Shown here piece by piece: positions 7,386-14,869 of a stretch of DNA of 64,000 nt. The DNA comes from Devosia nitrariae. GTDB taxonomy: Bacteria > Pseudomonadota > Alphaproteobacteria > Rhizobiales > Devosiaceae. The position numbers were made by a program, and so were the translations under genes. The stretch lies in contig NZ_BSNS01000020.1 of the NCBI RefSeq assembly GCF_030160115.1, forward strand, positions 124,001-188,000, in the 5' to 3' direction. How positions within the stretch are numbered: the stretch's first letter is position 1; every line of letters starts with the position of its first letter. Below the pieces are notes generated by a model, which did not search any database, was not told the origin of the DNA, and saw only the letters and a list, made by a program, of their open reading frames with translations.

Positions 7386-8219
7386 TTGAACGACCGGCCC
7401 ATTCGCTTTGCGTTGAACCACATGGTGGCGCCGCAGTTGTCCCTGCCGGAGTTCTTCGCCCTCGCGCGCAATCTCGGCATGTCGTCGGTCGAGATCCGCA
7501 ACGATATCGCCGGCCAGGCGATCCTCGACGGCACGCCGGCTTCGACGGTGCGTCGATGGTCCGCTGATGAAGGCGTTGACATAATTTCCATCAATGCCCT
7601 GCAAAAATTCAATCATTGGTCAGCTGATCGCGCCAGCGAGGCCGAGGCGCTTGCCGACTATGCCGCCAAATGCGGCGCAAGGGCGCTGGTGCTTGTCGCC
7701 GCCAATGACGGCACACGCATGGCCGATGCCGAACGCGTGGCCAATGCGACCGAGTCTCTCGTTGGGCTGAAGCCGATCCTGGCATCTCGCGGCCTTGCTG
7801 GCTTCGTCGAGTGCCTTGGTTTCGAGGCCTGCTCGCTGCGTCGCAAGTCCGAGGCTGTTTCCGCCATAAGGGCAGCAGACGGGGCCGGGGTGTTCACCCT
7901 GACCCATGACACGTTCCATCATTATCTGGCGGGCGAAGCCGCGATGTTCCCGGACAGGACAGGTCTCGTCCATATCTCCGGCGTCGACCATCCGGAGGTC
8001 GCTGTTTCCGACATGCGCGATGCCCACCGCCTGCTGGTTGGACCCGCTGACCGGCTCGGCAATCTCGATCAGATCGCCGCCTTGCGCGCCGCCGGCTGCG
8101 ACGCGATCCTGTCATTCGAGCCTTTTGCGGAGGAGCTGCGCGCTCTTGCCGATCCGGCCGCCGCCATAAGGCGGAGTGCCGACTACATCATCGAGGGCCT
8201 CGCGCGCCGCGCGGCCTGA
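7386..8219 (+). CDS. IolI-like sugar isomerase (TIM barrel, AP-endonuclease 2 family)
   Basis: A 277-residue TIM-barrel protein resembling IolI, the 2-keto-myo-inositol isomerase. It shares VEIRNDI, SINALQKFN, the metal-ligand segment FVECLGFE, THDTFHHY, VHISGVD and SFEPF with that family. IolI interconverts inosose isomers so that D-chiro- or other inositols can enter the pathway. A TTG start at 7386 with GGGAG 8 bases upstream gives the family length; GTG codons at 7317 and 7350 are alternatives. It is the first gene of an IolR-controlled operon leading into the importer. A related inosamine-pathway isomerase (MocC-like) cannot be excluded. Confidence 0.8.
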   Translation: MNDRPIRFALNHMVAPQLSLPEFFALARNLGMSSVEIRNDIAGQAILDGTPASTVRRWSADEGVDIISINALQKFNHWSADRASEAEALADYAAKCGARALVLVAANDGTRMADAERVANATESLVGLKPILASRGLAGFVECLGFEACSLRRKSEAVSAIRAADGAGVFTLTHDTFHHYLAGEAAMFPDRTGLVHISGVDHPEVAVSDMRDAHRLLVGPADRLGNLDQIAALRAAGCDAILSFEPFAEELRALADPAAAIRRSADYIIEGLARRAA

Positions 8220-8295
8220 ACCAGAATTCCCGTTTCAGGGAACATTCCGGAAAAAGGGGGTGCCGCCGGACGCCCGCTCTGTGGAGGAGAAAGCA

Positions 8296-9240
8296 ATGAA
8301 GAAGTTCGTATTGGCCGGCCTTGCCGCGACCTTGATGACCGGTTCGGCCGCTGCCGAGACCATCGGCGTTTCGATGGCGCTCTTCGACGACAACTTCCTG
8401 ACCGTCCTGCGCAACGGCATTCAGACCTATGCCGATAGCCTCGACGACGTCGACGTGCAGATCGAGGACGCCCAGAACGACGTTGGCAAGCAGCTCAACC
8501 AGATCCAGAACTTCGTCGCCTCTGGCGTCGACGCCATCATCGTCAATCCCGTCGATACCGATGCCACCGAAGCCATGAGCGCGCTCGCCGATCAGGCCGG
8601 CATCCCGCTGGTTTATGTCAATCGCCAGCCGGTCAACCTCGAGAACCTGCCCGACAACCAGGCGTTCGTTGCCTCCAATGAGGTGGATTCGGGTACCCTC
8701 GAAACCCAGGAGGTCTGCCGCCTGCTGCAGGAGGCCGGCAAGGGCGAGGGCGCCAGAATCGTGGTGCTGATGGGTGAGCTCTCAAACCAGGCTGCCCGGC
8801 AGCGCACCCAGGACGTCCACGACGTCATCGCCACCGATGAATGCTCTTTCATCGAGATCGTCGAGGAGCAGACCGCCAACTGGCAGCGTACCCAGGCTGC
8901 CGACCTTATGACCAACTGGCTCTCGGCCGGCATCGAGTTCGACGCCGTCGTCTCCAACAATGACGAGATGGCCATCGGAGCCATCCAATCGCTGAAGGCG
9001 GCTGGCGTATCGATGGAAGAGATGATCGTGGGCGGGGTCGACGCCACTCAGGATGCACTTGCGGCCATGCAGGCCGGAGACCTTGACGTCACCGTCTTTC
9101 AGAACGCGGCCGGTCAGGGCCAAGGCTCGGTCGACGCCGCCCTTGCCCTCGCCCGTGGCGAGGAAGTCGATCGCGAGGTGTGGATCCCGTTCGAACTGGT
9201 GACGCCCGAGAACATGGACCAGTACATGTCGGCCAACTGA
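8296..9240 (+). CDS. Periplasmic sugar (inositol/rhizopine-type) binding protein of ABC importer
   Basis: A 314-residue Peripla_BP_4 protein with a signal peptide (MKKFVLAGLAATLMTGSAAA, cleavage near residue 20-21). Ligand-pocket type motifs include IIVNPVDTDATEAM, VYVNRQP and VSNNDEMAIGA. It captures the sugar in the periplasm and delivers it to the permease encoded next. GGAGGA is 8 bases before the ATG. Its place between an IolI-like gene and the permease, ATPase and iolG genes points to inositol or an inositol derivative. It resembles the rhizobial inositol and MocB-type binding proteins, but specificity is inferred from context. Confidence 0.88.
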   Translation: MKKFVLAGLAATLMTGSAAAETIGVSMALFDDNFLTVLRNGIQTYADSLDDVDVQIEDAQNDVGKQLNQIQNFVASGVDAIIVNPVDTDATEAMSALADQAGIPLVYVNRQPVNLENLPDNQAFVASNEVDSGTLETQEVCRLLQEAGKGEGARIVVLMGELSNQAARQRTQDVHDVIATDECSFIEIVEEQTANWQRTQAADLMTNWLSAGIEFDAVVSNNDEMAIGAIQSLKAAGVSMEEMIVGGVDATQDALAAMQAGDLDVTVFQNAAGQGQGSVDAALALARGEEVDREVWIPFELVTPENMDQYMSAN

Positions 9241-9283
9241 TCGGCCGATGGACGCAGCGCCCACGGGCACTGCGGATACCAGC

Positions 9284-9307
9284 GATGGCGGCGGTTCCGC
9301 CGCCATC
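9284..9307 (+). promoter_or_regulatory. Strong hairpin just after the binding-protein gene
   Basis: GATGGCGGCGG / CCGCCGCCATC form a perfect 11-bp stem with a two-base loop, 43 bases after the binding-protein stop. There is no T-run. In sugar ABC operons such structures commonly stabilise the binding-protein mRNA and reduce expression of downstream permease genes. Confidence 0.6.
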
Positions 9308-9310
9308 CAC

Positions 9311-9404
9311 CAGAGCGTTTTCAGCAAAAGTGGACACCACTTTTGCGGTTCGAAAGCGCGACAATTCAAATAGCGTAGAGCACCGTTCCGATTGATCGAA
9401 ACGG
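9311..9404 (+). repeat. Dispersed intergenic repeat, family B copy 1
   Basis: About 94 bases beginning AGAGCGTTTTCAGC and ending in an AT-richer tail, matching 28001-28103 in the same orientation (shared blocks include TTCAGC, TGCGGTTCG and TAGC..AGAGC). Such short non-coding repeats are common in Hyphomicrobiales. With the hairpin before it, it fills most of the 302-base gap 9241-9542, which holds no gene. Confidence 0.65.
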
Positions 9405-9542
9405 GGAAGGTCGAAGTTGCAGTCCGCCCCGTGAACCTGTTCGCGCGGGATGTCATCCGGGCGTAAGATAGGATCCCGAGCCTGTGCCGCCATGCACGGG
9501 CCACCTTGCAGAACGGGGCCACGGGCCCGAAGGGGGGAGATC

Positions 9543-10568
9543 ATGGCACAAGTCGCTACAACCGGCACAACCGCGTCATTGCCGGACAAGTCCCGGCCTC
9601 AATGGCCGGCCGAGTTCAACGTCTTCATCGGGTTGATCCTCATCGCCCTGGTCTTCGAGGCGCTCGGCTGGATTTTCCAGGGCCATAGCTTCCTCCTCAA
9701 CTTTCAGCGCTTGTCGATCATGGTGCTGCAGGTGTCGATCGTCGGCATCATCGCCGTTGGCGTGACCCAGGTCATCATCACCGGTGGCATCGATCTTTCG
9801 TCGGGATCGCTCGTCGGGGCAACCGCCATGATCGCGATGAGCCTGGCGCAGGTGTCGACCTATGAGCGCGCCGTCTTTCCTGCGCTGACCGATCTACCCG
9901 TCATCGTCCCCGTCGGCGTCGGGCTTCTCTGCGGCCTTGCCGCTGGCTTCGTCAACGGCGCCCTCATCGCCTACACCAAGATTCCGCCCTTCATCGCTAC
10001 ACTCGGAATGATGGTCACCGCCCGCGGCTTTGCCAAGTGGTACACAAAGGGCCAGCCGGTCTCGTTCCCGACCGACGATTTCGCCGCTATCGGCGCCGGC
10101 ATGAACCCAGTGCTGATCTTCATCGCGGTCGCGGTGCTGTTCTCGCTTATCCTGCGCTTCACCGTCTACGGCCGGCGCACTTACGCTATCGGCTCCAACG
10201 AGCAGGCCGCCCGCGTCTCGGGCATCAATGTCGAGCACCACCTGATGCTGGTTTATGGCATCGCCGGTGGTCTGGCCGCGCTCGCAGGCATCGTGCTTGC
10301 CGCCCGTGGCCTCACGGCCCAGGCCGGCGCCGGCGTGATGTACGAACTCGATGCCATCGCCATGGCCGTCATCGGCGGCACCTCGCTTTCGGGCGGGCGC
10401 GGCTCGATCATCGGCACCACCCTCGGCATGCTGATCTTCGGCGTCATCATCTCCGGCTTCACCTTCCTGAGGCTCGATGCCTACTACCAGGAGATGATCA
10501 AGGGCGCGATCATCGTCATAGCCGTCGTGCAGGACGTCTACCGCCAGCGCATGCGCGGCCGGATCTGA
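9543..10568 (+). CDS. Sugar ABC importer permease (RbsC/FrcC family)
   Basis: A 341-residue inner-membrane permease of the ribose/fructose/inositol branch (BPD_transp_2). It has about 8-10 hydrophobic segments and the conserved stretches GVTQVIITGGIDLSSGSL, NGALIAYTKIPPFIATLG, GSNEQAARVSGI and VIGGTSLSGGRGS. The start is supported by AAGGGGGGA upstream. It pairs with the binding protein (8296-9240) and the single-domain ATPase that follows after 17 bases. Substrate by context is inositol or a derivative. Confidence 0.92.
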   Translation: MAQVATTGTTASLPDKSRPQWPAEFNVFIGLILIALVFEALGWIFQGHSFLLNFQRLSIMVLQVSIVGIIAVGVTQVIITGGIDLSSGSLVGATAMIAMSLAQVSTYERAVFPALTDLPVIVPVGVGLLCGLAAGFVNGALIAYTKIPPFIATLGMMVTARGFAKWYTKGQPVSFPTDDFAAIGAGMNPVLIFIAVAVLFSLILRFTVYGRRTYAIGSNEQAARVSGINVEHHLMLVYGIAGGLAALAGIVLAARGLTAQAGAGVMYELDAIAMAVIGGTSLSGGRGSIIGTTLGMLIFGVIISGFTFLRLDAYYQEMIKGAIIVIAVVQDVYRQRMRGRI

Positions 10569-10585
10569 TCAAGGAGGAGGCGATA

Positions 10586-11371
10586 ATGTCCGCTGACGAC
10601 GGCAGGATCATCCTGCAGACCGAAGCCCTCACCAAGCACTATGGCGGCGTACACGCCCTCGATGATGCCAATTTCATATTGCGCGATGGCGAACATGTCG
10701 CCATCGTCGGCGACAACGGCGCCGGCAAGTCGACTTTCGTGCGCCAGATCACCGGCGTCGAGCAGCCGACCTCGGGCAAGATCTTCTTCGATGGTGAAGA
10801 GGTCTCCTTCAAGAACCCGATCGAGGCGCGCGACCACGGCATCGAAACAGTGTTCCAGAACCTGGCCCTGGCCGACGATCTGGACGTGCCGTCCAACCTC
10901 TTCCTTGGGCGTGAGGAGACCTATTTCAACCTCGGCCCGTTCTCGATCCTCAACGAGCGCTCCATGGGCCAGAAGGCGCTGAGCGCCTTGAAGACCACGG
11001 GCGTGAAGATTCCCGATCTCAAGAACAAGATCCGCAACATGTCGGGCGGTCAGCGGCAATGCGTCGCGATCAGCCGTGCAGCAACCTTTGCCTCCAAGCT
11101 CATCATTATGGACGAGCCCACCGCTGCGCTCGGCGTACAGGAGACCGCCCAGGTCGAGAACATCATCCGCGGCCTCAAGGAGCGTGGTATTCCGCTTATC
11201 CTCGTCAGCCACAATTTGCGGCAGGTGCTCGATCTCGTCGATCGCATCTGGGTCTGGCGCCGCGGCAAGATCGTCGGTGCGGTCGATCGCGACAAGACCG
11301 ACGGCAACGAGATCGTCTCGCTGATCACTGGCGTCAAATCCGGTGTCGACGAGGAAGCGGCGTTCGTTTAG
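10586..11371 (+). CDS. Sugar ABC importer ATP-binding protein, single-domain (FrcA-like)
   Basis: A 261-residue ATPase powering the importer: Walker A GDNGAGKST (about residues 40-48), signature MSGGQRQCVAISRA, Walker B KLIIMDEPTAALG and H-loop LVSHNL. Most ATPases paired with this permease family (RbsA, XylG type) have two fused ABC domains of about 500 residues. This one has a single domain, like FrcA of the rhizobial fructose importer, and so should work as a homodimer. AAGGAGGAGG precedes the ATG. It is followed by a hairpin terminator before iolG. Confidence 0.93.
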   Translation: MSADDGRIILQTEALTKHYGGVHALDDANFILRDGEHVAIVGDNGAGKSTFVRQITGVEQPTSGKIFFDGEEVSFKNPIEARDHGIETVFQNLALADDLDVPSNLFLGREETYFNLGPFSILNERSMGQKALSALKTTGVKIPDLKNKIRNMSGGQRQCVAISRAATFASKLIIMDEPTAALGVQETAQVENIIRGLKERGIPLILVSHNLRQVLDLVDRIWVWRRGKIVGAVDRDKTDGNEIVSLITGVKSGVDEEAAFV

Positions 11372-11423
11372 CTGAGATCCATCTCTCCCGATCGAGGGTC
11401 GTCAGGTTTCACCTCCCACCTCC

Positions 11424-11450
11424 GGGCCGCTTACGAGCGGCCTCCTTTTT
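11424..11450 (+). terminator. Rho-independent-type terminator (or attenuator) before iolG
   Basis: Stem GGCCGC / GCGGCC with a six-base loop (TTACGA), followed by CTCCTTTTT. It lies between the importer ATPase and iolG, so it may lower iolG expression relative to the importer, or iolG may have its own promoter. Confidence 0.55.
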
Positions 11451-11470
11451 GTAAAAAAGAGAGGACTAAT

Positions 11471-12475
11471 ATGACTGTACGCTTCGGCCTCCTCGGCGCC
11501 GGTCGCATCGGCAAGGTGCATGCGAGGGCCGTTTCCGGCAACCCAAAGGCAAAGCTCGTCGCCGTCGCCGACGCCTTCGAGCAGGCCGCCAACGACATCT
11601 CGACCGCCTATGGATGCGAGGTGCGCACGATCGACGAGATCCTGGCGGCCAACGACATCGACGCCGTCGTCATCTGCACCCCCACCGACACCCACGCCGA
11701 CCTCATTGAGGCCTTCGCCAGGGCCGGCAAGGCGATCTTCTGCGAAAAGCCAATCGACCTCGATGTCGCCCGGGTCAAGGCGTGCCTCGAGACAGTAGCC
11801 GAGACCAACGCCACTCTCATGGTCGGCTTCAACCGCCGCTTCGATCCGCATTTCATGGCGGTGCGCGCCGCAATCGATGCCGGCGACATCGGTGATGTGG
11901 AAATGGTCACCATCGTCTCGCGCGATCCGGGTCCGCCGCCTGTCGACTACATCAAGCGCTCGGGCGGCATCTTCCGCGACATGACCATCCACGATTTCGA
12001 CATGGCGCGCTTCCTTTTGGGCGAAGACATCGAGACCGTCACCGCCCACGCGTCCGTCCTCGTCGACCAGGCCATCGGCGACGCTGGCGACTACGACAGC
12101 GCCAGCGTTATCCTCACCACCGCCTCGGGCAGGCACGCCACCATCTCCAACTCACGCCGCGCCACCTATGGCTACGACCAGCGCATCGAGGTGCACGGCT
12201 CCAAGGGCTCCGCTGCCGCCGAAAACCAGCGCCCCGTCTCGATCGAGATCGCCACGGCCAAGGGCTACACCCGGCCGCCGCTGCACGATTTCTTCATGAC
12301 CCGCTACACCGAGGCTTATGCCAACGAAATCAGGACTTTCATCGAGGCCGTTGAATCAAAGTCCAAACCGTCTCCGAGCGGGCAGGATGGCCTCATCGCC
12401 CTTGCCTTGGCTGAAGCGGCGCTGAAATCCGTCGCCGAGGGCAGGGCGGTCAAGGTGAGCCAGATCGTCGGCTGA
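11471..12475 (+). CDS. iolG: Inositol 2-dehydrogenase IolG
   Basis: Oxidises myo-inositol to 2-keto-myo-inositol (scyllo-inosose) with NAD, the entry step of the pathway. This 334-residue Gfo/Idh/MocA enzyme has the Rossmann motif GLLGAGRIGKVHA (6-18), the catalytic-lysine segment FCEKPIDLD (about 95-103) and the downstream Asp/His region DMTIHDFDMARF. Length and motifs are standard for IolG. It closes the IolI-importer operon, and the next pathway enzymes (IolE, IolD, IolB, IolC) are encoded just downstream on the opposite strand. Confidence 0.93.
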   Translation: MTVRFGLLGAGRIGKVHARAVSGNPKAKLVAVADAFEQAANDISTAYGCEVRTIDEILAANDIDAVVICTPTDTHADLIEAFARAGKAIFCEKPIDLDVARVKACLETVAETNATLMVGFNRRFDPHFMAVRAAIDAGDIGDVEMVTIVSRDPGPPPVDYIKRSGGIFRDMTIHDFDMARFLLGEDIETVTAHASVLVDQAIGDAGDYDSASVILTTASGRHATISNSRRATYGYDQRIEVHGSKGSAAAENQRPVSIEIATAKGYTRPPLHDFFMTRYTEAYANEIRTFIEAVESKSKPSPSGQDGLIALALAEAALKSVAEGRAVKVSQIVG

Positions 12476-12493
12476 TTTTGAACGTCAGAGGCT

Positions 12494-12524
12494 CCGGATG
12501 TATACTGGCCGAGTGTACATCCGG
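12494..12524. promoter_or_regulatory. Inverted-repeat operator of an antitoxin-like gene
   Basis: CCGGATGTA and TACATCCGG are perfect 9-bp arms separated by 13 bases that contain a TATACT -10-like box. The repeat ends 9 bases before the GTG of the AbrB-type gene and carries its Shine-Dalgarno region. This fits an autoregulated antitoxin promoter. Confidence 0.6.
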
Positions 12525-12533
12525 AGGTGTCGC

Positions 12534-12781
12534 GTGAAGGTCGCCAAATGGGGCAACAGCCTCACCGTTCGCATCCCTGCCGATGTCGCGCGTACGCTCC
12601 AGCTTCGGGTGGGTGACGAGGTAACCGTTCAAATCACGGCAAATGTTCGAGTCGCCGGTAAGGATACGACCGCGATCGAAAGGATACGAGCCGCGAGGAA
12701 CTCATTGCGCGAATCCGCGCTTTGCAACGTCCCGTGCCCAAGGGCTGGAAATTCGGGCGCGCCGATTTGTACGAAGACTGA
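12534..12781 (+). pseudogene. MazE/SpoVT-AbrB-type antitoxin, frameshifted, no toxin partner
   Basis: From the GTG at 12534 (GGAGG upstream) the first 34 codons encode a typical SpoVT/AbrB swapped-hairpin domain (VAKWGNSLTVRIPADVARTL, then LRVGDEVTVQI). After about codon 38 the frame loses similarity, while another frame carries the expected antitoxin tail SREELIARIRALQRPVPKGW followed by KFGRADLYED and a stop at 12781. A single-base frameshift therefore splits the gene. No toxin gene follows: only 37 bases separate it from the end of iolB. It is probably the residue of a lost toxin-antitoxin pair, although the N-terminal DNA-binding part might still be made. Confidence 0.8.
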
Positions 12782-12818
12782 AGGATCGTCTGTCGGTCCT
12801 CAACCCCTTCCGCTGATT

Positions 12819-13625
12819 TCAGGGTTGCAGTAGCCACTCGTGCTCGGGCGCGTTGTGGAACTTCCACGTCCGGTGCGGTCCGGCCATCACGTTGAGATAG
12901 TAGCAGTCGTAGCCTGCGACTGCCGCCACCGGGTGATATCCCCTGGGCACGAGCGATACGTCGCCGTCCTCGACGGCCATGGCAACGTCAAGGCTCCTGT
13001 CGTCCGTGTAGACCCGCTGCATGGCGAACCCCTGCGGCGGGTTGAACCGGTGATAGTAGGTCTCCTCCAGCAGGCTCTCGTGCGGCAGGTTGTCCACGTC
13101 GTGCTTGTGCGGCGGGTAGGACGAGGTGTTCCCCCCGGGAGTGATCACCTCCACCACCAGCAGTGAATGGGCCGGATCGGTTTCGGGCAGGATGTTGGTT
13201 ACGTAGCGTGTATTGGCGCCTTTGCCTCGAGTAATCTGCGGGCTGGTCCCGGGCGCGATGACGCGCGCCGTGTAAACACCACGCACCCCCGGCGCCGCGC
13301 AGGCGGCAAGCTCGAGCGCGGTCGTCGCTTCCGCCCGCCAGGTCGCGCCCGCCGGCACATAAACGGCATAGGGCTCGCCCTCGAAGGGGCTCATGCGCGC
13401 GCCGAGCTCGCCGAAATCCTGGCCGTCGACGGTGATCCGGGCCTTGCCCGACACCAGCACCAGGCAGACCTCCTTGTCGCTCGTCTCGGCCTCAGCCATG
13501 TCGCCGGCATTGAGCCGGTAGAGCTTGAAGCCGACATAGGTCCAGCCTGCGTTCTCCGGCGTCACATCGTGTACGAGGCCCTGGTCACCCTTCGGGCGGA
13601 GGCGGAGGTTGGGTGTCGTTGCCAT
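12819..13625 (-). CDS. iolB: 5-deoxy-glucuronate isomerase IolB
   Basis: Converts 5-deoxy-glucuronate to 2-deoxy-5-keto-gluconate in inositol catabolism. The 268-residue protein is a bicupin. The metal-binding segment PPHKHDVD with EETYYHRF (about residues 175-205) is diagnostic, and the C-terminus ends in the GPHRTWKFHNAPEHEW stretch typical of IolB. The start at 13625 has AGGAGG upstream. Its 5' end overlaps the preceding small membrane-protein gene by 41 bases, suggesting translational coupling. It is the last gene of the iolC-D-E-(small ORF)-B operon. Confidence 0.95.
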   Translation of the reverse strand: MATTPNLRLRPKGDQGLVHDVTPENAGWTYVGFKLYRLNAGDMAEAETSDKEVCLVLVSGKARITVDGQDFGELGARMSPFEGEPYAVYVPAGATWRAEATTALELAACAAPGVRGVYTARVIAPGTSPQITRGKGANTRYVTNILPETDPAHSLLVVEVITPGGNTSSYPPHKHDVDNLPHESLLEETYYHRFNPPQGFAMQRVYTDDRSLDVAMAVEDGDVSLVPRGYHPVAAVAGYDCYYLNVMAGPHRTWKFHNAPEHEWLLQP

Positions 13626-13815
13626 CTTCGGGTTCCTCCTTGGGAAAGGCGTAGAAGAAGTTGTAAGCCGCATAGGCCAGCAATGCCGCAGTCAGCACGC
13701 CCCAGAACGGGTCCTGGTTGAAGACCCATTCCCAAACGCACCAGACCGCGACGATCCCGGTGATGAGCACCCGCCGCCACAGCGGACGGAACCAGTTGAC
13801 ATCATTCGCTTTCAA
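13585..13815 (-). CDS. Small two-helix membrane protein within the iol operon
   Basis: A 76-residue protein with two predicted membrane helices (about residues 15-33 and 36-56) and an acidic, proline-rich tail. It begins with TTG, with GGAGG 8 bases upstream, and overlaps the start of iolB by 41 bases. I do not recognise the family. Its placement inside the iol operon suggests a role linked to inositol use, or it may simply be a co-transcribed small membrane protein. Confidence 0.65.
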   Translation of the reverse strand: MKANDVNWFRPLWRRVLITGIVAVWCVWEWVFNQDPFWGVLTAALLAYAAYNFFYAFPKEEPEDGNDTQPPPPPEG

Positions 13816-13887
13816 ACAGACTGCCTCCCTGAGGAGCCCTCTGGGCTCTTGATGAGGACATAGTCCATCGCGCCGCGTGGGGAAAGA

Positions 13888-14805
13888 TCACCGGTTCGGA
13901 AAGCCCTGCGTTTCGACGGTGTAGCCGGCCGCCGTCATCACCCGCATCAGTTCCTTGTGGCCGACCTCGGCCATCTTGAGGGGCGGGTTTTTCCTGGGAT
14001 CCTGCTCGGCCTCGACAACGAACCAGCCTTCATAGCCATAATCGGCGAACTTCTGGACGATCCGCTCGAAATCGAGCGAGCCATCCCCGGGAACGGTGAA
14101 CGCACCGAGCGCGACCGCGTCGAGGAACGACTGCCTGGTGCGGTCAAGTCCATCGATCACCTCCATGCGCACGTCCTTGACGTGCACATGAGTGATGCGC
14201 GCGTGATGGTTGTCGATCGCCCGCAGCACGTCTCCGCCGGCAAATGCCAGGTGCCCTGCATCGAGCAGCAGCGGAATGCCCTCGCCGGAATTGCGCATGA
14301 ACGCATCGAGCTCGGTCTCGGTCTCGACCACCGCAGCCATATGGTGGTGATAGGCAAGGGGCATGCCTTGCTCGGCGCACCATTCGCCGAAGGCGGTGAC
14401 CCTGCGCGCATAGGCCATCATCTCGTCATCGGCGAGCTTCGGCTTGGTCGCGAGAGGCTTCGACCGGTCCCCTTGGATCGAGCGGCCGACCTCCCCGTAA
14501 ACGATGCACGGAGCATCGACCGCCTTGAAGAGCTCGATCATAGGCGCGATGCGGTCCTTATTCGCCTCGATGTTTTCGTCGACCAGGGTCCCCGAAAACC
14601 AGCCCCCGCAGAGCGTCACGTCGGCGGCTTTGAGGATCGGCAGCATCACTTGCGGGTCGCTCGGAAAGCGCCGGCCCATTTCCATGCCGGTGAACCCGGC
14701 CGAGCGGGATTGCCGCAGGCACTCCTCGAGCGACACGTCGTCGCTTAGTTCAGGAAGGTCGTCGTTCCACCACGCGATGGGAGACATGCCAAGCTTGGCT
14801 TTCAA
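13888..14805 (-). CDS. iolE: Inosose dehydratase IolE
   Basis: Dehydrates 2-keto-myo-inositol to 3D-(3,5/4)-trihydroxycyclohexane-1,2-dione. This 305-residue TIM-barrel (AP-endonuclease 2 fold) begins LKAKLGMSPIAWWNDDLPEL, the typical IolE N-terminus. It has the metal-site segments GYEGWFVVEAEQDP, LLLDAGHL and HVHVKDVR. The TTG at 14805 is preferred because GGAG lies 7 bases upstream and the protein then starts as its homologues do; an extension to 14847 is open but unsupported. It is 64 bases downstream of iolD in the same operon. Confidence 0.93.
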   Translation of the reverse strand: MKAKLGMSPIAWWNDDLPELSDDVSLEECLRQSRSAGFTGMEMGRRFPSDPQVMLPILKAADVTLCGGWFSGTLVDENIEANKDRIAPMIELFKAVDAPCIVYGEVGRSIQGDRSKPLATKPKLADDEMMAYARRVTAFGEWCAEQGMPLAYHHHMAAVVETETELDAFMRNSGEGIPLLLDAGHLAFAGGDVLRAIDNHHARITHVHVKDVRMEVIDGLDRTRQSFLDAVALGAFTVPGDGSLDFERIVQKFADYGYEGWFVVEAEQDPRKNPPLKMAEVGHKELMRVMTAAGYTVETQGFPNR

Positions 14806-14869
14806 TTCGTCACTCCAAAAGAACAGGAAATCAAGGTCAGGTCGCACTGGCCGGGGCAGGCGACCGAGG

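Noticed and set aside
12782..12818. Toxin gene partner for the AbrB-type antitoxin
   Set aside because: Only 37 bases remain before the end of iolB, too short for any toxin.
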